Shown here one piece after another: positions 26,714 through 35,700 of a stretch of 64,000 nt of DNA (the stretch's first letter is position 1; each line of letters begins with the position of its first letter). The position numbers were made by a program, and so were the translations under genes. The stretch is from Neisseria bacilliformis (lineage in GTDB: Bacteria > Pseudomonadota > Gammaproteobacteria > Burkholderiales > Neisseriaceae): positions 2,170,001-2,234,000 of the forward strand of contig NZ_CP059571.1 of assembly GCF_014055025.1 (NCBI RefSeq), read 5' to 3'. A model generated the notes under the pieces. That model was not told the DNA's origin. It did no database searches and was given only the letters and a program-made list of their open reading frames with translations.

Positions 26714-27499
26714 ATGTCTAAACCCCAGCCCATTGTTGTACCATTTAACCGCTTTTTAATTACCTCGTCATTACTGTTTGGGTTATTTACCCTGCTATTA
26801 ATTTTATACAAAGCATCTAACGCTTCGTCCTTTGGGATAATGGTTTTTTGCGCTTTGCTTTTCATTTTGACTGTTGGCATATCCTTTCGTAATGTAGTTG
26901 ATGTATTAGATACTTATCGCCAAAAATCGCTGTTTGTGATTGATGAGCAGGGCATAAACTACGCCCCCGTTGGCATCATCGCATGGCAAGATATTGAATA
27001 TATACAGCCCTATTTGGAAAATAACAGAGGTCCTGTTTACATTTATGGTGTTGAAATCAAAATTAAAAATCCTGAGATTTATGCTGGCAAAATCAAGCCT
27101 CACAAACGCAAATCGTTTCAGAGGCTTCACATCTTGAAAATTCCCCGAGTATTATTGCCACTGACCGCTAAGAAAATAGTGAAACAAATCGCGCAAGAAT
27201 ACGGCAGCTATTACCTGTTTCATCTTGATGAACACGGCTTAACCGCTGCGCAGCTTGGCACAATCGCATGGCAAGATATTGAAAGCATACAGGTGTTTTT
27301 TGAATTGCCTTATTCTCATGGCTTAACCATCAAACTCAAACACCCCGAGCCGTATCTAAGCAACATTCCCCCGCATGAGCGCAAAGCGTTTCTCAACAAG
27401 CCAGAATTTCATCTTTCCCCAGATTGGTTGCCCTTGCCTGCTAAAACCTTATTGCAGCAGATAGAGCAGGAATATGGTGGTTATTATCAGCCAAGGTAG
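26714..27499 (+). CDS. AT-rich membrane protein with duplicated PH-like domain
   Basis: The 261-residue protein has two transmembrane helices near the start (FLITSSLLFGLFTLLLILY, FGIMVFCALLFILTVGI), then two similar units. In each, a line such as FVIDEQGINYAPVGIIAWQDIE recurs (second: FHLDEHGLTAAQLGTIAWQD). This is like the STM3941/bacterial PH-like family, with an internal duplication. AGGAG precedes the ATG at 26714. The base composition is clearly more AT-rich than the flanks, suggesting import. The TAG stop lies inside the GTAG head of the adjoining repeat. Confidence 0.7.
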   Translation: MSKPQPIVVPFNRFLITSSLLFGLFTLLLILYKASNASSFGIMVFCALLFILTVGISFRNVVDVLDTYRQKSLFVIDEQGINYAPVGIIAWQDIEYIQPYLENNRGPVYIYGVEIKIKNPEIYAGKIKPHKRKSFQRLHILKIPRVLLPLTAKKIVKQIAQEYGSYYLFHLDEHGLTAAQLGTIAWQDIESIQVFFELPYSHGLTIKLKHPEPYLSNIPPHERKAFLNKPEFHLSPDWLPLPAKTLLQQIEQEYGGYYQPR

Positions 27500-27560
27500 A
27501 TTGGGTCGAGACCCCGATACCCGAGCAACCCGCCGATGTTAGGTTTGCAACCCAAGCTAC
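27496..27560. repeat. Third GTAG...CTAC repeat (65 bp)
   Basis: GTAGATTGGGTCGAGACCC at the left and GCAACCCAAGCTAC at the right have matching ends (GTAGNTTGGGT). The size and head resemble the REP pairs, but the core is different. It occurs once in this window. Confidence 0.5.
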
Positions 27561-27612
27561 CCGCTGCGTTTTCAGACGGCCTCTCCGCTAAGGTAGGGTG
27601 TGTGGCACAGCC

Positions 27613-29674
27613 ACAATCCAGATTCAAATCCGCACCCATATCATTTGCAGAGGCCGGTTGGTCTTCAAAAGGCCTGCCCATTTTCAATTTTGTGAAACCC
27701 GCATTCACCAGCCACTTGGGCGTAATTTTCCCTGCGATGTTGATGTAGTAGCCGCTGTTTTTGTAGCCTCTGCCGAAGTCGTAGCCCAGCTTAGCCTCGT
27801 CTATCCATTCGGCTTCAAACGACGGATAGCCTTTCTGCGTCATGGTGAAATAAGCCAGCGAAAAATTGAGCCTGTCGTTCCACAGGCCGCCTTTGAGGCC
27901 GACTTCTTTCGAGTTGCCGGTAATCGGAGGCGGTTCGCCGCCGTCTTTGCGGTAGCCGCCGTAACCGTCTTGGAGTGCGTCTTGCAGTTTGACGATGCCC
28001 GTATAGCTGGCGTAGGCCGTCAGCGACGGCGTAATATCGACGATCAGGCCGCCGTAGGGGACGAATTTGCGCAGGGAATGCGTGCCTATATCCAGCTCGT
28101 AAATATCGTTTACATCGCTATTTTGAAAGTCTTCTCGTTTACGGTAGGGACGTTTGGTCGGATCAAACCACTCTTTACCCCCTCTAATCTTCCAATTCAG
28201 CCAGCGACCGCCTAAAACGGCGGTAATCCGTTTGTGCGGTTTCAGTTTGAGAGCAAAATACGGGCCGAATTGGCGCACCGTGCTTTTAATGCCGCCTGAT
28301 ATAGTGTCTTCCGGGCCAACAAGAGCCACATAAGCAAGTTTTGGCCAAGCCATCATTGGAAAATCGCCGTTATTCCAATAATCCAAAGGCATTGCTCTGA
28401 CAAGGTAGTTATGATTGACATAGGGTCTTCCGTTCCAAGCAATAGCCTCGGGTCGGATATTATCAATATCCAAATCCGGCAGTGCTGATTTTTCGGGATA
28501 ATACAAGCCGCGCACCGTCGAGCGTTCGCCGCTGATGCCGGCGATAATCTGCTGTTCCTGATGAAAAAGTTTGAATTTACCGTCTAAGAAAATATCCAAT
28601 GCCTGTCCGGTAAAGCTGTGTTTTTCCCTGCCCCATGTATAAGTGGCAGCATTGTATTCAGGCGTATAGGTAAGCGTACCGATGTCGCCGTAGAGAAAGT
28701 GGTCTTATAGTGGGTGCGGTTGTAGGAGGCTTGCAGGGAAAAATCGGGGGAAAAGAAGTGTTTGTATTCGATGAAGGAATTTTCGGTTTTTTGTTTGTCG
28801 AACGCCCAGTTTGCACCATTGTTGAAACTGGGCGGTGTGTTGCCGGCATTTATCCATTTCTCAATGACTTCCCCAGTATTCGGATCAAGTCCGAATGTCA
28901 GTTTGGAATAGCGAGATGCCCCCTTGCGCGGCGCACCGCGCACGATTTGATATTGATGCCGATGGCCGATGGTGAGGAAATTTTTGTCGCCGGGCGACCA
29001 TTCAATTACGCCGTAAAGCGCGTTTGACCGCTGTTTCACCCTGTCCATAAAACTGCCGCCATGCCCGAACGTGGAAACAAAGCGGCCTTTGAGGGTTTTC
29101 GATTCGTTTAATGCGCCGCCGTAGTCGAATTCGATGCGCTTGTCGTTCCAAGAGCCGTATTTCAGATTCAGCGCACCGGCTTTTTCGGCGATGGGGCGTT
29201 TGCGCACGAAATTGATGCTGGCGGACGGATCGCCCGCGCCCGTTGTCAGCCCCATCGAGCCGCGCACCACTTCCACACGGTCGTAAAGAAAACTGTCCTG
29301 CATGGTGCGGTTGCCGAGCATGGCACGGCTGACCATCACCCGTCGAGCTGGTAGTTGTTTACCGGAAAGCCGCGCGAGTAATACTCCGCATCGCTCACGC
29401 CGGGTATGGAATCGTTCAAAACGGTGATGCCGGGGGTTTCTTCGAGAATGTCGTTGAGGCTTTTCAGATTCTGATCCTGCATCTGCTGCTGGGTGAACAC
29501 GCTGAGGCTTTGCGGGGTTTCTTTGAGTTTCAAATCGAGCTTGGCGGCGGAGGTACTGCCTTTGACGGTGTAATTGTCGCCGCTCTGGCGCGGGGTGTTG
29601 CGGCTGCCGCGCACCACCACGGCGACTACGCGGCCTTCGGCTTCCACGGCTGCGGTAGTTTCGGCGGGATTTTA
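27613..29674 (-). pseudogene. TonB-dependent siderophore receptor, decayed
   Basis: Three minus-strand frames in sequence carry one receptor. The front shows LKLKETPQSLSVFTQQQM and EETPGITVLND (plug), the middle YDRVEVVRGSMGLTTGAGDP, the rear strands such as LTAYASYTGIVKLQDALQ. A one-base loss near 29338 (DGGGTGATGG) and another near 28693 shift the frame. No signal peptide precedes the plug, and the final barrel strands are missing, replaced by REP2 and DUS sequence at 27593-27560. It is similar to FoxA/FpvA-type ferri-siderophore receptors. No linked transport genes are present. Confidence 0.85.
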
Positions 29675-29737
29675 GTTTTCAGACGGCCTCCCGCGTGTCG
29701 GTAAACCGCAGCAGGGCTTTTCAGACAGCCTCTCTGC

Positions 29738-29743
29738 TATAAT
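29738..29743 (+). promoter_or_regulatory. Extended -10 (TGCTATAAT) of hrpA
   Basis: TGCTATAATCCCCCC, 39 bases before the hrpA ATG. The TGN extension can compensate for the poor -35. Confidence 0.5.
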
Positions 29744-29781
29744 CCCCCCCTTGTTTTTACTACAAATTCCACACCTCAACC

Positions 29782-31179
29782 ATGTCCCAGCCCGATCTTT
29801 CCCAAGTCCTCTCCAAAGACCGCCATTTCCTGCAATCTGCCTTGAAAAACCCGAAAAAATACGGCGGCTTGCCCAAAATTGAAGAAAAATACCAAAAATC
29901 CCACGCCCTTTTTCTCAAACGCCAAGCCGCCCTCCCCAAGCCCTCGTTTGACCACACCCTCCCCGTCCACGAACGTTTAAACGACATCAAAACCGCCATC
30001 GCCAACCACCAAGTAACCATCATCTGCGGCGAAACAGGCTCGGGCAAAACCACGCAGTTGCCCAAAATCTGCTTGGAACTCGGGCGCGGGGCGGCGGGTT
30101 TAATCGGGCACACCCAGCCGCGCCGCCTTGCCGCGCGTTCCGTTGCCGAGCGCATTGCCGAAGAATTGGGGCAGCCGATTGGGCAGGCGGTGGGCTACAA
30201 AGTACGGTTTAACGATAACACCTCGCGCGATGCCAACATCAAGCTGATGACCGACGGCATCCTGCTCGCCGAAACCCAAACTGACCGCTACCTTGCCGCC
30301 TACGACACGCTGATTATCGACGAAGCGCACGAACGTAGCCTGAATATTGATTTCCTGTTGGGCTATTTGAAGCAGCTTTTGCCGCGCCGCCCCGATTTAA
30401 AGGTCATCATCACCTCCGCCACCATTGACGCCGAGCGCTTTTCCCGACATTTCAACAACGCGCCCGTGCTGGAAGTGAGCGGGCGCACCTATCCCGTGGA
30501 AATCCGCTACCGCCCGATTAACGAGCACGACGAAGACGAAGCGGAAATCGACATCCCCGAAGCCATCGCAGACGCGGCGGACGAACTGGCGCAACTGGGC
30601 GAGGGCGACATTCTCGTGTTCCTGCCCGGTGAGCGCGAAATCCGCGAAGCCGCCGAAGCCCTGCGCAAATCCCCGCTGCGGCGCAACGACGACATCCTGC
30701 CGCTGTTCGCCCGCCTTTCCGCGCAGGAGCAGCACAAAATCTTCCACCCCAGCGGCTCGCGGCGGCGCATCATCCTCGCCACCAACGTTGCCGAAACCTC
30801 TCTCACCGTGCCGCGCATCAAGTACGTGATTGACACCGGTTTGGCGCGCGTCAAACGCTATTCCGCCCGCGCCAAAGTGGAACAGCTTCACGTAGAAAAA
30901 ATCTCCCAAGCCGCCGCCCGCCAACGCGCCGGCCGCTGCGGGCGCGTGTCCGCCGGCGTGTGCATCCGCCTGTATGGCGAAGACGATTTCAACCAACGCC
31001 CCCCGTTCACCGACCCCGAAATCGTCCGCAGCAACCTCGCCGCCGTGATTCTGCGCATGACCGCCTTGAAACTGGGCGACGTGGCGGCGTTTCCGTTTCT
31101 CGAAGCGCCCGACCAAAGGTATATCAATGACGGGTTTCAGGTGTTGTTGGAATTAGGGGCGGTAGAAGAATGTAAGTAG
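29782..31179 (+). pseudogene. hrpA: ATP-dependent RNA helicase HrpA, N-terminal fragment
   Basis: These 465 residues carry the helicase core: Walker [12 protein letters not shown] (about 83-93), the DEAH box [34 protein letters not shown] and the motif [16 protein letters not shown]. The frame ends after [10 protein letters not shown] with a TAG contributed by the GTAG head of a REP repeat. In an intact HrpA the next residues are YRLTRLGEQMA, found 1.5 kb further on. The fragment keeps both RecA-like domains but lacks the ratchet, OB and C-terminal regions, so I treat it as a gene broken by insertion. A split but active protein cannot be excluded. Confidence 0.85.
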
Positions 31180-31252
31180 GTCGGGCATTTATGCACGACA
31201 AAAACTGACAAACGATAAATTGAAAAATGTCGGGCATGAATGCCCGACCTAC
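31176..31252. repeat. REP1 pair a
   Basis: GTAGGTCGGGCATTTATGC at the left and GCATGAATGCCCGACCTAC at the right. Its head supplies the stop of the hrpA fragment. Confidence 0.85.
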
Positions 31253-31266
31253 GATATTAAGAAGGG

Positions 31267-31848
31267 ATGAAAATGAAAGGTAAAATTACGCAGTGGCATG
31301 ATGATAAAGGTTACGGGTTCATTCAAATAGATAACAGTAGTCAAAAAGTCTTTTGCCATATTTCAAACTTTGTTCAAAAACAACCGCGTCCGACTCAAGG
31401 AGAAAATGTTTCTTTTGATGTTGTTGCCGATGAAAAAGGAAAAACTTCTGCAAAGGGAATCCGTTACCTTGACCGACCAGCTCATCAAGAATTTGTGCCA
31501 CCAATACGTCATAAAAGAAAAAATGCGGGAAACAAATATCAGAACAACACCACATCATTGGGTGATTTGGTGTCAGGCATATTAGGCTTGATTTTTGTAG
31601 GATTAATCGGTTATCAAGTTTATCAGTTTGCCGCTGCCAAATTGACACCCAAACAAGAAAACAATCCACAACCCATCAATACATCTATTCCATTGAACAA
31701 TACACAATATCGCTGTGACGGACGAAAACATTGTTCGCAAATGAAATCTTGTGAAGAAGCAAAATGGTTTCTACGCAACTGTGCAGATACGCAAATAGAT
31801 GGCGATGGAGACGGTATCCCCTGCGAAAGCAGCTTATGCAGTGAGTAG
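31267..31848 (+). CDS. Cold-shock-domain membrane protein with excalibur domain
   Basis: The 193-residue protein starts with a cold-shock-like domain (KGKITQWHDDKGYGFIQID, VFCHISNFV), then has one transmembrane helix (LVSGILGLIFVGLIGYQVY) and ends with an excalibur calcium-binding motif (DGDGDGIPCESS) with paired cysteines (CDGRKHC). Such CSD-TM-excalibur proteins occur in proteobacteria; function unknown. It is AT-rich and lies between REP pairs inside the hrpA insert, so it is likely a passenger. Its TAG stop is in the next GTAG head. Confidence 0.85.
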   Translation: MKMKGKITQWHDDKGYGFIQIDNSSQKVFCHISNFVQKQPRPTQGENVSFDVVADEKGKTSAKGIRYLDRPAHQEFVPPIRHKRKNAGNKYQNNTTSLGDLVSGILGLIFVGLIGYQVYQFAAAKLTPKQENNPQPINTSIPLNNTQYRCDGRKHCSQMKSCEEAKWFLRNCADTQIDGDGDGIPCESSLCSE

Positions 31849-31915
31849 GTCGGGCATTCATGCCCGACAAAAACCGACACCCGCCAACAAATTAAAAAAC
31901 ATCGGGCATCAATGC
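31845..31915. repeat. REP1 pair b
   Basis: GTAGGTCGGGCATTCATGCC at the left. The right arm (CGGGCATCAATGCCCG) has lost the final ACCTAC. It overlaps the cargo-gene stop and precedes the RAYT gene. Confidence 0.8.
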
Positions 31916-31944
31916 CCGCCCCGCCAAACACACACGAAACAAAC

Positions 31945-32472
31945 ATGCAATACCGCCGCTTTTACCGACAAGGCTCGTTATATTTCTTTACGGTGGTTAC
32001 TTACCAACGCCGCCCGATATTAACCAATCCTGATGTGATGCCCGTTTTAAAAACGGCATTGAAAACGGTGCGGCAGAAATATCCTTTTAAAATAGAGGCC
32101 CTAGTTATCTTGCCCGACCATCTGCACACCATTTGGCAAATGCCCGCCAACGATGCCGATTTTTCAACACGCTGGAACCAAATCAAGCGTTATGTCAGCT
32201 ATCATTGCAGGCATTACGACAGCATTGAAAAAACCGCCAACGAGGTCAAAAAGCGTCAAAGCAGCATTTGGCAGCAGCGGTTTTGGGAGCATTGCATACG
32301 CGATGATGAAGATTTGGCAAACTGTATGGACTACATTCATTACAACCCTGTGAAGCACGGTTATGTGCAGGCGGCCAAAGATTGGCCGTTTTCCACGTTT
32401 CAAAAATATGTGCAACAGGGCATTTATCCGGAAGATTGGGGTGGAGTTGCCCAAAATTTCGATTACGAGTAG
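31945..32472 (+). CDS. REP-associated tyrosine transposase (RAYT, Y1/HUH family)
   Basis: The 175-residue protein is a typical single-domain RAYT: YRRFYRQGSLYFFTVVTYQR, the HUH metal motif in LPDHLHTIWQMP, KRYVSYHCRHY, and the late FWEHCIRDDEDLANCMDYIH with YNPVKHGYV holding the catalytic Tyr region. RAYTs cleave and join single-stranded REP hairpins next to a GTAG. Here the gene is flanked on both sides by GTAG-headed REP1 pairs, as in known REP-RAYT units. The ATG at 31945 is preferred over an upstream one at 31912 that lies in repeat sequence. All catalytic parts seem intact. Confidence 0.92.
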   Translation: MQYRRFYRQGSLYFFTVVTYQRRPILTNPDVMPVLKTALKTVRQKYPFKIEALVILPDHLHTIWQMPANDADFSTRWNQIKRYVSYHCRHYDSIEKTANEVKKRQSSIWQQRFWEHCIRDDEDLANCMDYIHYNPVKHGYVQAAKDWPFSTFQKYVQQGIYPEDWGGVAQNFDYE

Positions 32473-32540
32473 GTTGGACATTTATGCCCGACTGATAACC
32501 GACAAATGTTAAAAACGTCGGGCATCTATGCCCGACCTAC
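32469..32540. repeat. REP1 pair c
   Basis: GTAGGTTGGACATTTATGCC at the left (two stem changes) and GGCATCTATGCCCGACC then TAC at the right. Its head contains the RAYT stop codon. Confidence 0.85.
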
Positions 32541-32556
32541 AAGTTGCCCCGCTAGG

Positions 32557-32620
32557 CAAAAATTAGCCGTTTTCCATATTTCAAAAATGTGGAAACAGGT
32601 ATTTATCTAGAAAATTCGGG
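32557..32620 (+). pseudogene. Remnant of a second RAYT gene (3' end only)
   Basis: About 64 bases (AATTAGCCGTTTTCCATATT onward) closely match the 3' end of the intact RAYT gene at 32386-32450, with scattered substitutions and small deletions. It lies between REP pairs c and d, as expected if a second RAYT unit stood here and was deleted. Confidence 0.75.
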
Positions 32621-32690
32621 TAGGTCGGGCATTTATGCCCGACGCCCACCAACCAATTTAAAAACCGTCAGGCATAAATGCCCGACCTAC
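32620..32690. repeat. REP1 pair d
   Basis: GTAGGTCGGGCATTTATGCC at the left and GGCATAAATGCCCGACC then TAC at the right, the right border of the insert. Confidence 0.85.
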
Positions 32691-32700
32691 AACTAAATTT

Positions 32701-35700
32701 ATGCAAAACACCAAAACCCCCAACACGCCGTCTGAAAACCTTTCAGGCAGCCCCAAACCCCGCTACCGCCTCACCCGCCTCGGCGAGCAAATGGCGCGTC
32801 TGCCTATCGACCCCAAAGTTGCCCGCATACTGATTGCCGCGCAAAAGCACGACTGCATGGCGGAAATTCTGGTTATCGTGTCCGCGCTGTCGATTCAAGA
32901 CCCGCGCGAACGCCCGCTGGAAGCCCGTGAAGCCGCTGCCAAGGCGCACGAGCGGTTTACCGACAAGCAGTCGGATTTTCTTACCTATCTGAATATTTGG
33001 GACAGTTTCCAGCGCGAGCGCGACAAGGGTTTGTCCAACCGTCAGATGGTGGCGTGGTGCCATCAGTATTTCCTGTCGCACCTGCGGATGCGCGAATGGC
33101 GCGAGCTGCACGCGCAGTTGGCGCAGATTGCGGTTGAAATGGGTTTGACGGATAAGGAGCGTGCGTTCAGACGACCTTTGCCTCCCGCGCCGCAGGTTTC
33201 AGGCAGCCTGAAAGCACAAACGCCGTCTGAAAAACAGTCTGCCGACCTGTCCGCCCGCTTAAAACAAAAAGAACTCGACAAAAAACACGCCCGCAACGAG
33301 CGCCGCGCCGCCAAAGAAGCGGGCTACGAACAAATCCACCGCGCTCTGCTCACCGGCCTCATCGCCAACGTCGGCATGAAATCGCCCGACGGCAACGACT
33401 ACACCGGCGCGCGCGGCAGCCGCTTCCACCTTTTCCCCGCCTCCGCCCTGTTCAAAGCCAAACCCAAATGGGTGATGGCGGCAGAACTCGTTGAAACGAC
33501 AAAACTTTACGCCCGCGACGTAGCCGCCATCCAGCCCGAATGGATCGAGCAGGAAGCGCCGCACCTCGTCCGCTACCACTATTTCGAGCCGCATTGGGAG
33601 CAAAAACGCGGCGAAGTCGTCGCCAGCGAACGCGTTACGCTTTATGGCCTGACCGTGCTGCCGCGCCGCCCCGTCGCCTACGGCAGAATCGCGCCCGAAG
33701 AAGCCCGCGAAATCTTTATCCGCAGCGCACTCGTCGCCCAAGAAGTTGCGGATTTCAACGCGCCGTTTTTCGTGCACAACCAAAAATTGATACGCGAAAT
33801 CGCCGAGCTGGAACACAAATCGCGCCGCCAAGATGTGCTGGTGGATGAAGAAGCCCTGTTCGCTTTTTACGATGCGCGGCTGCCGAAAGCCGTGTTTAAA
33901 GAGCGCGGCGAGATTGTCGGGCAGGCTGAAAACGGGCAAAGGTCGTCTGAAACCCCGTTCCGCGCCGAATGCCTTGCGCCCAAAGGTTTCGCTGCACGCC
34001 AAATGACCGCCGCCGATTTAGATGCGCTTTACGGCTTGTGCCAAAGCCAGCCAGATTATTACCGCCATTTGGGCGAACCGCTCACGCGCGAAAAACTTGC
34101 CCGCAGCCTTACCGCACTGCCACCACAAGCCTGCCGTGAAAACAAACATTTCATCGGCTTTTGGCAGCAAGGCAGCCTGAAAGCCGCGCTGGAAATCATT
34201 TTTGCCTATCCCGATGAAAAAACCTTGTTAATCGGCTTGTTGATGGTGGACAAATCTGCCCAAGGCGCGGGCATCGGTTCAAACATTGTGCAAAACTTGG
34301 CGGCGTTTTCGGCTAAAACAGGCTGCCGCGAAATCATTTTGAGTTACGCCGAAGGCAACGCCCAAAGCCGCGCATTTTGGTTAAAAAACGGCTTTGCCGA
34401 AACAGGCGAAATCGATGAAGCAGAAGAACAGGGCGGCGCAAATTTAATAACCATGTCGCGATGTTTGCCGTCTGAAAGGCAGCCTGAAAACCGTAAAACG
34501 CTGTCTGAAACTACCAATCCTGCAACCCGCGACGACCCCTCTCCCGCTTGCGGGGGAGGGCTAGGGTGGGGGCAAACATCCGATGCACCCGCAAATTCTG
34601 TTTCTGCCGAAACAGCACCCCCACCCCAACCCTCCCCCGCGCAAGCGCAGGAGAGGGAGCAGAGTGCCGCAATTTCAACACTTTCAGACGACCTGCGTCC
34701 TGCAAACCCTCAGCAAACTGCCCCCTCCCCCGTGGGGGAGGGCCGGGGAGGGGGCAAAACAGTTGCCGCCCAAACCAACTTTTCCGCAGCCACAGCAAAC
34801 CCTCTCCCGCAGGAGAGGGAACAAGGTGCCGGAGTTTCAACGGTTTCAAACGCCCCCAAAGCCCAAAGGCTACCTGAAAACCCCCTATGCTACGCTGACG
34901 GTCAACCTATCCTGCTGGGTGACCGTGTAACGATCGACAGCAAACAATGGCACGGCAAAATCGTTGCCTTGATTGCCGAGCAGCAATGCGACCCGTCCAT
35001 CGGTTCTGCCGAAGAATGGGCGACATTACAAAGCGGCGTAATGGCGCAATTTGATGAAGCAGGTTTGGTGCACTATCCCGATGCTGAGACTGCCTGCGAA
35101 CTCATCTTATTGGCACGAGCGGATACGAGTATCCGACCTACACACTTTTCAGGTAGCCTAAAAGACAACAGGCAGCCTGAAAACCACCTTTCAGACGACC
35201 TCAAAGGCAGCCTGAAACCCCATATTCGCCCCGCCACAACTAGCGATGCCGCCGCCGTTGCCGAATTATTCCGCCGCGCCGTCAAACATATTTCAAACAG
35301 CCATTACAGCGAGCAGGAAAAAAACGCATGGCTGCAAGGCGCAGACGATGCCGATTTCTGGCAAAAACACATCGACGGCGGCAATGTCCGCGTCGCCACG
35401 CACAACGGGCGCGTGCTCGGTTTCATTGAATACCAGCCCGAACAAAGCCACCTAAACTGTCTCTTTACCGACCCGCACCACCAGCGGCAGGGCATCGCTA
35501 CCGCGCTGCTGAATGCCGTTTTGCCATCGGCAGACAGCGGCAAAACCATAACGGCAGACGTGTCCAAAGCCGCATTGGCATTTTTTCAAAAACAAGGCTT
35601 TGTGCGGCAACACGAAAACCAAATCCCGCGCAACGGCTTGGTTTTGACCAATTACCGCATGGTTCGTCAGGCAAACCATGCCCAAAAGCAGCCTGAAACC

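Larger units (their letters stand above)
31176..32690. mobile_element. REP/RAYT element inserted in hrpA
   Basis: The 1.5-kb insert starts with GTAGGTCGGGC at 31176 and ends with GCCCGACCTAC at 32690. It holds four REP1 pairs, a cold-shock/excalibur cargo gene, a RAYT transposase gene and a 64-base remnant of a second RAYT 3' end. Both sides continue hrpA sequence. The boundaries follow the outermost REP ends. Confidence 0.8.

Noticed and set aside
27496-27560. tRNA-like cloverleaf
   Set aside because: The sequence has paired ends but no acceptor, anticodon or T-loop pattern; it fits a GTAG-type repeat better.
29330-29345. Phase-variable G tract in the TonB receptor
   Set aside because: The run is only three or four G and the gene has other lesions and lost ends, so switching is not plausible.
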